NCBI GenBank assembly: GCA_037039685.1
Contig: JAWNGF010000004.1
Span: forward strand, 1,736,001-1,800,000
DNA length: 64,000 nt
Direction: 5' to 3'
Origin: Ceratobasidium sp. AG-K
Lineage: Eukaryota > Basidiomycota > Agaricomycetes > Cantharellales > Ceratobasidiaceae
In this document: piece after piece, positions 47,687-60,826 of the stretch
Numbering within the stretch: the first letter of the stretch is position 1
Layout: each line of letters begins with the position of its first letter
The notes under the pieces: generated by a model
Told to the model about the DNA's origin: nothing
Database searches by the model: none
What the model saw: only the letters and a program-made list of their open reading frames with translations
Position numbers and translations under genes: made by a program

Positions 47687-49276
47687 CTAGGGCCTCCAAG
47701 ATACGAGAACTTCATCTGTCCTGAATCTGTAAGATTTAATAATGATTTATAAAGGCTCTGACCACGGAAAATAGCCCACTATACCGTTGTGTGCAAGACG
47801 TCTTGTCCAGAGGAGTCTCCTGGCCCATTCTGTAACTGAGTAACCCAGCCTGTGCGATCATTATTCCATTGTCGATGCAAAATCTGTGCAGTTTGATCAA
47901 TTGGAAATGATTCAAGGCTCCCCACGATGCACGGACCGTTCATCGGTCGCGAATACGTTGCCACCCCGTTCCTGGGCCATGATACTCATCATTTCTTGCA
48001 AGCGCTCGTTACCTAGAATTCTGCTTTAGTAACGTGCTTGCATCACAAGGATAACATGTTGAGGGCCATCCAAAAGCTGCACTCCCCGATATCGAGGAAG
48101 ATACATGGAAGTAGACCACGCTTACATCCGACTCCCCCAACGATCAACACTTCTTTCGAGCCTACATGCGCCATAGCTCTTTCAGTAATTTCCACTAGCA
48201 TCGCGAATACGGTTTCTTGTAGGGAAAAACAAAGATCGGCAGGGGTAATGACATCCTCGCCTTCAGCATATTCCTATCAATAACGCTAGGACAGTGAGAC
48301 GGAGCTTCTCAGAGCTGTCTACATACCTCACTCCCTTTAAATCGCTTGTCCAAGGTATAGGCCTCCGTTGAAGTAAGGAGGCCAGATAAAGAAACGTCCA
48401 TTCCTTTGGTTGTGTATGGCAATGGGACAAGTCGCTTTCCCCTGCGGATCCTCAGAAATAAGTTCGAAATCCACACAGAAAGGGGAAAGACGCACTTCTT
48501 AGCCGTTTGTTCGATGTTGTACCCCGGGCTAGGATCGTTGCTCAAGTTGATTACTCGCGCAAACCGGTCGAGCATGTTACCAACAGCAATATCCAGAGTT
48601 TCACCGAATATTCTATAACGCTATTCTCGCAAATCCAGTGGTGCGAACGGGTAACCTCGCACGTCACTTACCTGTTGTGAGTATGCAATTACTTGTGTGT
48701 TGCCCCCCGATACGTAAAGAACGATAGGATTCGAGGCGCCAGTTATGTGTCGGCCCATTTCAATATCTTGATATTTAGTATTAGTGGTAGATAAGCCCGC
48801 CGCTGCTAGGTTATCTCACGTCCAACGCAATGATTCACGCCCACCAGTGGTTTGTTGTATAGTAGAGCAAGAGTACGGGCGACGAGCGCTACAGATTGTA
48901 AAGGTGCCCCCATCCCAGGACCTATAGAGTATTGAGACGGCCGTTAGGGTTGATCAGTGGGCGACAGTCGATTCGGACCTTTAGTAAAACATATACAATC
49001 AAGTACATCCATGTCAATTCGTGCATCAGAGATAGCCTGTTTGATTATTTTAAGAGCCCATTCGCGATGATGCAACGCTGTATCTCTAGGTTGAAACCCT
49101 TCGCCCGGGGGAGTAATGTAGGTATGCCGAACATTAGCGAGCACAGAGACAGAGCCATCTTTGCCGTGTCGGATAATCCCAGCACCAAATTTATTAGCCG
49201 ATCCTTCCAGACCAAGAGCTATGAGATCTTTTGGAGGGGCTTTTAGTGGTAATACTTTCCTAAGTCTCCCAGGCAT
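47687..49276 (-). CDS. KAE1: KAE1/OSGEP, tRNA threonylcarbamoyladenosine synthase
   Basis: Catalytic subunit of the KEOPS complex; transfers the threonylcarbamoyl group to A37 of ANN-decoding tRNAs. From ATG 49,276 the protein shows [77 protein letters not shown], the metal motif [16 protein letters not shown] (H-x3-H), [21 protein letters not shown] helix with [53 protein letters not shown] and the C-terminal [20 protein letters not shown], then [12 protein letters not shown]. All the residues expected of an active enzyme are present. About seven introns; one (48767-48819) splits the second metal-ligand His codon. Genes on both sides are unrelated in sequence but share the translation theme. 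Confidence 0.93.
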
Positions 49277-49965
49277 GATGTGGTCAAGAAAGGGGCGCTC
49301 ACTATCAAATTTGCAAACGGTCTTTTTGTCAGCATTCGTCAGTTCGGCGCATTCGTTCCTTTGCGCGTGCCCTACGACATAATCGCTACCTACACAAAAG
49401 CGCAGGTCGCTCGCTACAAGAGTCGGTCCCCGCTTGATTTTGACTTTAGCTACATAATATCGCTCCAAGACCAAGCAGGTACATGTGGTGAAATATTTGT
49501 TCTGGCCGATCAGAAGCGAGCTGTCACTTCCAGTTATGTCAGTATTTGTAGTATCTGACGTCTAAATGAGCGGGTACACGTCTAGCCGCCGCAAGCGAGA
49601 CCACTCCACGAGCGTAATACCCGCATGGACCACCAATGATTTGTCGACCGAGGCCGAGAACGCGCCCACTATTGAATTCGACTGGGCTTCAATAGTAGCG
49701 TGGGCACGCATATACGCTCACATCCTGGCCCCATCGGTCCGGGAACCCCAGTCATCTCGCCATCTGACTCCGTGCAGATCACTCCACGAGTCTGCCCACG
49801 ACTCGATCCGCGACCGCTTCGGCGACGTTCCACGCTGTGCGCAAAGACATGTGATCCACCGAGGCACCGCCAATGCCAGATCCCGCCGAGATGAACTGGA
49901 TATATATTTTGGGAGCACTGACCGGAAATAGCAGGCTTGTCCTCCTACCCACGACCCTCACGATC
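49277..49965. other. divergent intergenic region with a doubtful ORF
   Basis: An ATG-initiated plus-strand frame of 121 codons (49,566-49,931; SSRRKRDHSTSVIPAWTTND) lies here. It has no recognisable domain and overlaps other frames, so I do not call it a gene. Promoters of KAE1 and of secreted copy C should be here. Confidence 0.45.
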
Positions 49966-50686
49966 ATGCTGTTCTCGTCTATGTTGCTCACGTTCTCCGC
50001 TTCGCTGGCTCTGGCATCGCCTCTCCTGCCGCGCGCGGCGCCAGATAACACTGTTTTGGTAGCTAGTACGACCAAGTGTAAGTCAATACCCTCCGGTCTA
50101 TGACGCAGAGCAACTGACAACCATATGGTTTGTAGACTGTATGGTAGTGCCTCGCAAAGCCCACACCACCATTGGTGATTCGGAAACCCCTGGAGGAATG
50201 CGCGTATACTGCTCGGCTGAGGCTCGTACAGACAACAGCCAAGGCCTGTTCCCGAACAACTTTTGGAAAAAGGTTACGTACAAGTCTGGAACTGGGAAGA
50301 AGGGCAAGAAATACGTCCAACGTCGGTCATATGTCACTGGTTTTGATTAATAGTGAGATTAATCATGGGTTTTTAGTTACTGGTCGCATCAACAAGGGGT
50401 TCTCTCAATTGAGAGACGATGATGGTGGAGGACAGTACGACTCGAGCGGTGGAGCAGGAGGAAAGGGAAATCCACAGGGAAGCGTCTGTACCGGGTGAGT
50501 GCTGACTTATTCTTTCTATATCCAAATATCCATACTAAGCCGAGATACGTTAGTTACGCCCACTACGTGCAACTTGTCGAACCTGACGTAGGCCGCGCAT
50601 GTATTCGGTGCTGCCAAGACTATGGCGATTGTCCCCTTGACAAGGATACCGCCGGCTGCGCTGCGGTTATTCCGGGTACATACTAG
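49966..50686 (+). CDS. small secreted Cys-rich protein, family copy C
   Basis: Four exons (49966-50077, 50136-50321, 50377-50494, 50554-50686) give 182 residues, with exon lengths nearly identical to copy B. Signal peptide MLFSSMLLTFSASLALASPL, then LPRAAPDNTVLV, KYCMVVPRKAHTTIGDSET, FPNNFWKKVTYKSGTGKKG, GRINKGFSQLRDDDGGGQYD, and ACIRCCQDYGDCPLDKDTAG. It ends PGTY without the terminal Cys found in copies A and B. The expected Cys of GC(I/T)N is also replaced by Arg (GRIN), so one disulphide pair has probably been lost together. An upstream in-frame ATG (49,885 or earlier) would give no signal peptide, so 49,966 is preferred. Confidence 0.87.
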
Positions 50687-51004
50687 TCGGGACTTATCGC
50701 TCAGCTTTTCACCACCTGGGCCTCGGCTCAATTTTTTCTTACGATACGGACAAGTCACCCTGCTTCATTTCTATTCCGGCTCGGACACGAATTCTTATGG
50801 ACATTCAACGAGTGTAAACCAATTATTACAAAAAGTCTAGTGTCTAACTGTATGTGGTAATCAAAATTTGCATTCAAATGTTGTTGCGCATGAGAGACTA
50901 CGCTACGAGGGAATCAGATTACGTTTTGATCCATTCAAAGCATTGGTTGTATAAAAAGATACAGGAATAAATTATCATCTCGGGCTATCCAGGGCAGAAT
51001 GCGC
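50687..51004. other. convergent intergenic region
   Basis: About 320 bases between secreted copy C and UTP20. No gene seen; presumably polyadenylation regions of both. Confidence 0.5.
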
Positions 51005-54000
51005 TCATGCATCTTCAGCCCGCCTTCTCTTTTTCACTGCGTTGTTTCTAATTTTTGCATCACTGAATTTACCAAAAGATTAGTGTTCGGCTCACTTGAC
51101 TCATCGGAGTGAGCACTTACGCAAAGCTCCGGTCCTTCCTCTTTCTTCCCTCCTTTTTCGCGATATTCCTTTGCAACTTGCGACGCGCCGCTGCCTCCGG
51201 GTGCGTCGCTGCTTGTGTCGCGCGCTGAATCTTGCGTTCCCGCCGGACACGTACCACACCTTGACGAATTCGGCTATATGCGGTCGCAAATATTGTCGCG
51301 CCAAGGCGTTGCTGTAGGAGAGCTTGAAGTTCGTGGGAGAGTGTTTTGAGCGGGTCTACGCATGATAAATTAGTCTAGAAGTCTGGCTGATTGAGAGTGG
51401 AAATTTACCTAGCTCTGCATCTTTGATGGTGTCCTCCTCGGCGATCCTATACACGGGCGCTAGGATGTGCGGGAGAAATTGTTCGAGGGTGGGAGCAGGC
51501 AGATGCGAAGCCATCGCCGCAAACCATCTCACAATTGCGCCTATGTGAACATGCCAATTACCCTGCAAGCCACCAATATCATATTAGTCCGGGCCCATGC
51601 AACTGGGTATCAATTAAAATGTACCAAGTCTGGAACCTTATTCAGTCGAGCGATATGCGCGGATCGGGCTTGGTACGAGAGCTTAGAGAAGAGCCAGGCA
51701 AGCGGGTTAGATAGTGCTTTCGTTGCTTGGTCTATCTCTGCGGATTCTTCGTCCTCCTCGGCCTCTGATTCTACTGCATCTCCCGAATCTCCCAGCTTTG
51801 CCTGGTCGTACACCAGGTAAAAGGCTTTGCCCGCATAAAACAGATTCTTGACTACCTGCGTACTCAGAGTCTCATCCAGGTGTACGCTCCGTAGCTGCAG
51901 GCATAACTTTTGGGTTACGTCCACCAAGGTAGGAAGCGCCAGCGTTGCTCCGTCCGAGTTGGCGATAGTCGTCGTGCTCAAGTCGGAACCGAGGGTAAGG
52001 CTCGTTGCTGAAATTGGCATAGAAGCAAACAGAGTCCCCACAAGACGACATGTGGCGAGTCGAACCCAGGCGTGGGGAAATAACAAATGCGAGTAGATCG
52101 CGTCCCAATCGGCGATCGAGGCAGAGTGGAGATGCGCCGGAAATTCGCGGTAAAGCTTTCCGAGTGTGGTTAGAGCGTGATATGGTAGCTGCCAGGTCGC
52201 GTCTTGGCCTCCGTCGATCTCCATCGCATCCGATTCATGGTCTAAATCGTACGCACTACGTTGGATAAGCGCTCGGAGGTCGGACACCATGTCAGAGATA
52301 AACGGTTGGGCATCTACGTGAAGCGCGTCGAGGGCTAATCCGTACACCTGAGCTGCTACACCGGCAAGCTGCTCTTTTTCCTCCTGCTCGGCCCAATTGT
52401 GGACATGAACCATGAGCTTCTTCCGTCGACTCTCTCCGATACGGCCCAGTAGCTGTTGAATCAATGTGGCAGCCATTTCGCGACATTTGGGAGTGTCGTC
52501 GTTCGCGATTCGTAAAACTAGTGCCACAAAGAACATGTCCGCGTATTCGTCAACAATCGCGTCCGTGAATTTGCCAAAGACGGCTGAGAGGAGTTCCATA
52601 ACGGATCGACGACCACTGTCAAAGACATAATCAAGGTTGCGTGCAAGGGTATTCAGCTGAGTTCGCAGGCGACCTTTGCCCTGAGGATAATCCAACAAAA
52701 ACTGCAGCAGAGTACTACGAGCTAGCTCCTGGACTTGAGGCGACTGATTGGTGACGACGATTTCCGACACCTTATTCATGAGGTCGTAAATTTCGGGAAC
52801 GACAAACTTCCGAGCAACTATTGCACGAAGAAGTGAAAATACGGCTGCCTGGCGTTCGGGCTCTTCGAGATCTGGAGCGATGACCTCGAGTAGGAACGTC
52901 AAATCCTTTTCCTGGAGTTTTGCTCCCGGGCAGTCACGGATTATGATAGCCATCGATTTGAGAGCGGTTTGGACGACCTCCGATTCGGTGCTTCCCGTAT
53001 TCTGAATGATCTCAAGAGTCTGCTTGACGAACACCGGAAGAGACTTGTCAATCGAACGCAGTGGGCACTTGACGATCGACGCGGCGGCCTTGAGCCCGAG
53101 TGTGACGACGTGTCCGTCTTGGCTATAGAGCGTGTTGCCGATGACAACGACCATAGGTTCAAGTCTTGCAATAACCTCGGGATCGCCAAAATCGAATCGA
53201 CCTCGTCTAAATCCGGTGATGAAAATTTCCAGTCCAAACGCGACGAAACGGAACGAATTGGAGGCATAAAAGTTGGTATCTGGGGCGGTATCTCGCTTGA
53301 GTTCGACATCAAAGTCTGTCTTCTTCTTGGTTTGCTTCTTTCCTGGCCTTTGTTTGAGGAATTTGGCGTTTTGACTAATGAGAGTATGGCAGAGGGCGAG
53401 AATATCGACAGGCTGAAGGTTCGAATTCATGTTCAACCCGCTAGCAATACGTCGTAGCACGTCTTCAGCCTGCTGCATAGGTTTGATTGCCACAGTCTCG
53501 TGCATAATGGCTCGAAGAGGGGTGAGGAGAGTGGCGATGCGTGAAGCGGTGATGCGTTTGGCAGTGATCATGAATGAGTCGAGGCCCTTGGACGTAGATG
53601 ATCGGACCTCCCGCATCTTGGTCTTGAATTCCTCAGACTGGACATCCTTTCCAGATTGTCCAAAGACGACTTCAGCAGATATATGCGCGATGTCTGTGAC
53701 GCAATCGTCCAGCGTCGAGAAGCGTGAGGCATGGTCTCCGGTAGTCACGTGAACAAGGACCGAGTGGGTGACAAAAGCGAGAACGTGTAGTTGGGGGCCA
53801 CGCGTCAATGCACCTCGGAGCTCCTTGATGAGGCGCGGAAGAGACTCAGGCCCAATTATAACTGCGATCTTGCACAGTGTTTCCCGGGTTTGGTCCCGTA
53901 CGTCCTGAGATTTGCTGCGGAGGATTTGGCTAAGGACAACGACTAGTTTGCTGATTTGAGGCCCACGGTACACGTCGGGAAGATGCATCGCGACGCGAGC

Positions 54001-57000
54001 AATACCAATCGCCACAGGAATACGAATAGCTTCCTCAGCTTCATCACGTTTCTCGAGATACTGCAAAAGGCTCGGAAGCAAACGACTTGTGACTGCCTCC
54101 TCAATGCGCGCTATCTTCTTTGCTTCTCGCTGAGCATCGGCATCGATTAAGTCGCCCGGCTCGCCGCTCTCCTCTGCTTCGGGCTTGTCTACCTCGACCG
54201 ACTCGCCCATCTTGAAATGGAAGTTGTCGAGGATGGACACCACAGTGCGAATCATAGCCTTTTCGGTTGTAGGTACCCTCTCACGCGCGAGGCGGAGGTA
54301 GTAATGAACAGCGGCATTATAAGATCCCCAGACAAGACACGCAGCGACGCGGCCAATTGTGGTAATGGCTTCATTGACGAGAAGGTGGTCCGTAGTGGCG
54401 ACGGCCTCGATAAAGTGGCCTAGGAGTGGCATGAACAAGTCGGATAGGGTGGTACTCCGGACGTTTTCGGCAAATTCGGCGAGGCGGCGCAATGCTCGAG
54501 TCCGCCGATGAACCTGGATATGATAGATGTTGAGGAAAAAGTTGGCTTCGTCATCTCCATCAGCAAGCAGTGGTCGAAGCTGCGCCAAGGATGAGATAGA
54601 GCTGCAGCGGGCTACCGCATGCGCGATTACTCCAAGAATCTCGGTGCGAACGAGCTCGTACTTGGAGCGAAGGCCGTATCGGAGTCCAGGATAAAGTACC
54701 TTGGCAAACGTCTTCTCGTAATCACTCGAAGGGTGGGCGGCAATCAGATCAACAAAGCGTTTGAGGCTCAGCGAGGCACTGCTCCGTATAGACAATTCTT
54801 CAGGGTCCTGAATGAAAAAGAGCATATTGTAGAGGAGTGGCAGCCAAAGCTCGCAAGGAAGAGACTTGGATTTCTCATTGTTCAAGGAGCTGAAGGCGGT
54901 CAGGCGGCGGTCGAAATCGGGTTCATCCATGCGTTTAGCGGAGTATGCGTTGAGCTCAGTAACTATATGCGCAACTTGAAGCAAATCTTCATTCAGATTC
55001 GCCAGCTGGGTGAATACGTCGACGAGAGCGATACGAGCGGGCCGAGTCCGAAGGGATTGGAAAAGGGACGAGACGAGTTCATAGGTCCGGCGGTAAGTCT
55101 CGCCCATGTGGTCCTTCAGAGCGTGGACAAAAGGAATGGTGCTCTTGACAATACCGAGCAGATCAACCTTGATCTTCTCTGGAACCAACTTCGCCGGTCG
55201 ACGTAGCATAGGAGAAAGAAGGGACAAAAGCCGCGTCGCCTGGGCTTCATCTGATATATACGGGGCGATCTCGCAAAGGATGCGGAGTTGGCGTTGAATG
55301 AGATTGGTAGTGGAGGAAAGCGCGCTATTTTGTTCGACCATTGCTGAAAGCTGCACAAGAAGATGAGACACATGGGGGTCTATGACCTTAGACTTGATTT
55401 CCTCGTGAGCTTCTGAATGCTCTAGCAAGGCCTCGACGATATCGAACACCTTGGATATAACGGCGGGCTTGACGTTGACAGCGGTAAGGCAATTAAAAAC
55501 CTGCGGCAAGACCTCCGAATCGTAGTCGACGAGATAGGGAGCAGTACGAGGCTCTACGGTCCATGTGTAGAAAAGCTCCAAGATGCCCGACGGTGCTTGA
55601 GTGTTTTCGCGCGAGAGCAAGGGTACCCGAGGAGAGACGAACCATCGGAAAGCGACCGGGATATAGGAGGAAAAGTCGAACGACTCTGCGGCCGCAGATT
55701 TAAAAAATTCGATAAATCGTTTGAGCCCGAGTTGCCGAATAGTCCGCGCTTGCTTCAGCACGTGGTCGTCGCTGGGCTCTTCTGAATCTTCTATCGGTAC
55801 CTCCTCGTCCACAACTCCTGATTTGCAGTGCGATTGTGCCTCCCTGAGAAGGACCATGGTCACACGCAGAAGCCGGGGCCAATAACCGAGTAGCTTTGGC
55901 CCAAGATTCTTGAGCACATCGGCGAGGAGAGTCAGAAACCCGATCCGTTGCTTCCCACCAGCGACAGTCGAAGCCTTGTCCAAATCGGCATCGAGAGCGT
56001 CCTCAAATGGTGCTAGCATTAATCGAACGAGCGTTTCGAGCTCTTCAGGTGAACATGCGGATAGCAAGGTAAGGACCGCGGATTTTCGGTCACGCCGGTT
56101 CTTCTCGAGCATGGTACCGTACAGTAATCGGATCGTCACTTCCACGACTCGAGCCTTCAGGTCCCCGTCGAATGAGTCAAAGCTGAACCCTGTCATCTCA
56201 TCTCGCCATTTGGTCTCGTCGAGGAACAGCCGCAGACTTTGTTCAACGGCAATCACGTGTGGCTCTTTGAACGTTCCTATACAGGTGAGAGCGAGGGTTT
56301 GGAGGGGCCGATCGGGATGAGAAAGAAGTGTCGTGTACAAGGAGTGTAGATCTTGGGACCGGAAAGACGCTTTTGGGTTATTGAGCTTGGACAGCGTTGT
56401 GAGCCAGGCCATCGTTTTGGCTCGCGGGGGCTTGGATGGCGCAGGAGCAGTGGGTGATGCATACTCGAAAAAGAGAGGCACGAGAGCGCGGGTGTGCTTA
56501 TCCATAAGTGAAGGAGTTCCGCCAAGGACGAGCAAGAGCTGTGCTTCGTAATTGACCATGTCCAACCGGTCCTGGGGTGTCGATGCCTGAAATAATTTAT
56601 TTAATATATCCTCTAGCGCAGAATTGAATGTGCTAAAACCTACCTGCGAGACCGTAACCTTGTCCCCTTTCCATCGCTCAACAACACTCGTGAACTTGAT
56701 CGCACTAGGACAGCGCCACACCTTTTCTTCCTCTGCGTCCCACTCCGCTTGACTGAGGTTTCCCTGGTCAGCATCTGCCTCGTCCTGTCCATCGACCACC
56801 ATTCGGTCCCCTTCCACCTCCATCTCAGGAACGCCCAGCACAAAAGATCCCGGGTCGCGGCACACACGCTCCAGTTCCCCAAATACCACACTCCAGACTT
56901 CCTCCCCGAACCCACTCTTCAAGGTCAACGTCCCCAGGACTTGAATCGCAGGCGCCCACAAGGGTTTGAGGTTGATCTTTAGTTGAGCTGCCAATCCCAA

Positions 57001-59506
57001 TATTAGCCGTCGCTCAGGTGGATAATCATAAATTCAACCTACCCATAAGCCATCGTACGGCAATCTGCCCCATATGTTCCCCTTCTAAACTTCCGTTCGC
57101 GCTGACAACTTTTCCTATTTTAACCACTCGCTCTCGAGAGTTTTGCACAGTGAGCGGTACGTCGTCGGCCGCTACGATACGTGCCAGCGTCTCGGTCTGT
57201 GAAGGGGAATGGGTTACGCATGGACCTGACAAGAGGAGAAGTGCGCTCGAGCGGAGGACGCGGGAGTGGGATGCGATCGGGTTCAAGAGGTGAGGGAGGA
57301 GCGAGTCAAAGGGGATCGTCGGAAGTATGGATGCGAGGAGACTAGTTATACAATGAGTGCCGGATTCGAACACAGTGTGGCTTTAATAACGCACGATTGA
57401 AACTCAGGTAGTGCTCCCATCACACTTTCGCTCCAGTTCCATCGCTCTACCAGCTCAAGGAGAGATGGGCCTTGTAAGTGTCGTAATGCGGACTCGGCCA
57501 CAATACTATCCAGGCTAGCGAGCGCTCGTAGGCTGGAACCCAGATAAACATGGTTATCCTTTCCAGCCATATGCAATAGCGAAGTTATCCTCGCTACGCT
57601 AGGCGCCACGTTTGGGAGGATCGGGGTCAGTGCTAGCATGTTGAGTAAATCAGTGGTCTACAGAACTGGCATTAGCTCTCATCTGCGCGTTTTTTCAAGC
57701 ACCTACATCGTCTCCTATGTTCCATAATGCAAGCCTCTCAACAATATCCGATCCAACCCGCGCAATCCAAACGGCATCGATCTCGAGATGTTCCGATTCG
57801 TACAAAGACGCGAGAACAGAAAGTGTTTGAGAGGGATGTGAAGCGAGCGTTTCGTACGTTCGTCTACGTCATCGTGTTTTGGTAAACAATCGCATGGGTT
57901 GAGCACCTAGACCTTACTCACCGTAGGACGTGTGGTAACATCAATGATTTCCATCCTTTCCACCCTAATTCGGACAGTATCGCTGAGAGATGCATCCCTT
58001 CGATCGGATCCTAAACGCAACATTGTTAGAGACTGGGTTCACCAACACAACGAGATCTAGATACACCTTCCAAGCGCAATCGAGAGCACGTCGTCCCGGC
58101 CCAATCCAAGCCGCCATATCTCCGGCCAATAGGGACGCAACGAGGAGTGCACGACATTTTGGCCGCACTTGAGAAGTTACATCCACACAGCTTAGGATCC
58201 GAGGGATAGTTGTTAGGATGTTGGAAACAGTCGTGGCTAGGGGAGAATAAATTGAGGAAACTAGCTGTACGAGAGGTAAAACTCACAGGTCAACTTTCCA
58301 CCTTTGCGAACGGCACATAGAGCCACCGCAACCTCCATGGCTCGAAGCAAGCGTCGTTCCGTCTTGCTGCCCTCCTTGGCCTTCCCTTTCCCTTTAACTT
58401 CAACTTCAAGGCGAGCCAGCTCCCTCTCTAAAGCTGCAACTATCACGTCAGAAACGCCCGCAAAACTTTCTGGCTTGGAGTGGTGAATGAGTGCGGTCAG
58501 CACCCTCCGGAGAAGAACATATGTTCGATGAGAATCCTCCTCCGCACCGATATGCGCATCTAGTATCGGCCGAATCAGTTCCGTCGCGGTGGTATATATC
58601 CCCTGCGCTTGCTTCGCCCGTGTTGCTTCGATAGTACACCAAGTTGCGAATTCAGCCTTGCGATGTTCCTCGAGAGAAGATACAAGGAGCGTCGCTGCAA
58701 CTTGTTTGTCTGCCGGTTTGAGTTTGCGTAAGAGGTGGCCCCAAACCTCGGCGAGCATCCGAACGTGGGTCGGTTGACTAGACGTTGAAGCCGCGGTGAC
58801 GAACGCAGCCCATGCTTGTTCGAGTAAGGAGGTATTGGTGACTACGAGAAATTTTAGGTGGCTCGTGAGTGCCGTCAGAAGTAGTTCAAGGGCGTCTGGG
58901 GAGAGTTTTCGAGGAAGGAGGGAGAGGAGGGTTTCCAATATTTGAGGCGCCACAGGAAGCAGAGTTTGACGGAGGTCGTACATCATGCAAGTCGATAGCC
59001 TGGATCGTTTGGTGAGCAGCCATCACACGAACACCCCGATTGGGATAACACACTCAATTAATGGTTTGAACCCTTCTTCATCCGTCGTAGCAATTGCGTC
59101 TGTCCACAAGCCTACAATCTCGTCCCAGTGATGCAAAAGCATAGCCATGGACCCGGATAGTGGGGCTGCGTTGTTTGCGAAAGAAATAAATCCTGGTGAA
59201 AGATTGAGTTGCCGCCATTGCTCGAGTGAGACCTGGAAATGGGACTGGGAGTCCTACACAGACAATTTAGCAAGAGCTACGAGTGACATATTCCAACCGT
59301 ACCTCTATATTGTGCTCCTCGTCTATTAATGGTGCTGCCTTAGACGGGGCATGGACATCCCGTAACTGAGCCTCATATGAACGGAACTGGAATTGCTGTT
59401 AGCACCAGCAACCAGCTGCTTGGAAGTAACAACGGACTGTAAATTTTTTGACCCTCTGTGGGGCCTCGTCGTTACTCATCATACTCTCATCGTCGCTCAT
59501 GCTCAT
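51005..59506 (-). CDS. UTP20: UTP20, U3 snoRNP/small-subunit processome component
   Basis: Giant HEAT-repeat protein of the nucleolar SSU processome, needed for 18S rRNA maturation. The start is MSMSDDESMMSNDEAPQRVK (ATG 59,506; an open upstream extension to 59,629 exists). Next come FRSYEAQLRDVHAP and helical repeats through several exons. One 5.4-kb exon ends near 51,610 and contains the DRIM region (ILELFYTWTVEPRTAPYLVD, DSEVLPQVFNCLTAVNVKP) and many paired helices. Short terminal exons carry NWHVHIGAIVRWFAAMASHL, SHELQALLQQRLGATIFATA and the basic tail (HPEAAARRKLQRNIAKKEGR, AVKKRRRAEDA). Total length is about 2,500 residues, as usual for the family. TGA at 51,005-51,007. No breaks found. 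Confidence 0.95.
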
Positions 59507-59843
59507 GCTGGAAAGCTCGGTCCAGGGCTGGCGGAGGTCGAAAGCAGGAAGAAATTTGAGATCAAATTCATTGCTGACATAATTGTGGTGGATCACACCC
59601 AAATTGGGCATCATCAAACTCATTGACAAGATACAATTGAGGACAGCTGGGACGTAATCGCCGTTCGGCCAGCGGGGACATAACAGGATGCGCGTAATGG
59701 TGCGGATTCCAGTATGTCACCGTGATCAAACGAGCGCTTATTTATCACCACTCCCATCCAGACATGCTCAGTTTGCGCCTACCTCTTTGTGGGTTCAATC
59801 TCCAAGCCCATTACTTCGGAATCCTCGACCGCCACGTTCGGAC
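59507..59843. other. divergent intergenic region, UTP20 promoter
   Basis: About 340 bases. It contains an open in-frame extension of UTP20 up to 59,629 that could be translated from an earlier ATG. Otherwise nothing recognised. Confidence 0.45.
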
Positions 59844-60826
59844 ATGGCCCCATTGTCCTATTATTCAATCCCTACCTCACCCAGTGACTGGAGGAACAGC
59901 CTCTACGAGTTACACGCGATCCGAATCGCAGCCATTCAAGCCCCCAATCACGTCGTTTAACTCGATTATCTATCACGCCCCAAACCTAAGCTCTAACGAA
60001 TTTTCTTCATTCGTAAAATATTATAGAGAAGAAGTGAGTACTGACATACATTTTGAACCCAACTAGACCGCTTATGCACTATGTGCTGGTCATGTAGACC
60101 TCACCTCTGATAATCAGACTACCGAAGAAATCACGCATACCCCTTTTCCTTGGTTCACGATCCAGACCTAATTCCTCAGATACCCAACTCAGATTTGTAT
60201 TCAATAGCGAGACTCGACGCGGGCGCTATGGAACCCAATTCGCCTCAGTATTCGGAACCCATGCTCAAATTTGACCAACAAGCAGATCTCTGTTCAAGGA
60301 TCTGCATCAATGAGGCGAAATACAATGCAGCGGAGTTTGTGAACCTGCTACGGGAGAGTATAACCACCTTATGCATACTCACCTGACAGACGGAATCCCC
60401 ACTATGGAGGTAAGCGCACGATCCGCCTCGAGTTTGAGCGAGTAGCACTGACTGGACCGTCAGCGCGGCGTTCCTTGTTGCCCCGAAAGTACCACAGCGA
60501 GGCGAATCTTCGCGATCCCGCAATAGGAATAGGGAACAAGTCAAAGAACCGACCTCGATTTGGGGTACGCCATTGGTGATAGTCGATAGCAACGCCGAGT
60601 TCAACTCGTGATTTTCACTTATGTACTCGTGAGCGCCCTAGACTCGGTAGCATCACGCAATGAAAGTCCGTTCAGTTGTAGATTCCTGCGCCAGTTCTTT
60701 TCGTTATTTGTCACGTAGTTAGGAATGTTCAGATAGATGTGTTGAATTATGGGCGGTACGACAAGTATATGCGGTTCAAGGATGGGTTCAAACCAATTGC
60801 GGTCTATGGACCTTCAAAGATTTGCG
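59844..60826 (+). pseudogene. decayed hemerythrin (HHE) domain gene, copy 1
   Basis: ATG 59,844 begins a frame (YSIPTSPSDWRNSLYELHAI, then RIAAIQAP) that hits TAA at 59,958-59,960. The next homologous part (SFNSIIYHAPNLSSNEFSSF) continues one frame over. Comparison with the copy at 61,148 shows one base missing near 59,935-59,950. Later parts are recognisable (LDAGAMEPNSPQYSEPMLKF, EAKYNAAEFVNLLRES), but the metal-ligand segment EHHTTEE is eroded here (TTEEI only). A TGA interrupts the homologue of EFNSW near 60,610. I read it as a pseudogene of a di-iron or metal-binding HHE protein. Confidence 0.6.

Noticed and set aside
49566..49931. Short gene upstream of secreted copy C
   Set aside because: The frame is ATG-initiated and 121 codons long, but it has no domain and lies in an expected promoter region.
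54619..55206. Plus-strand open frame of 195 codons inside UTP20
   Set aside because: It is an antisense shadow of the intact UTP20 exon, with no family resemblance of its own; other antisense frames in that exon were dropped for the same reason.
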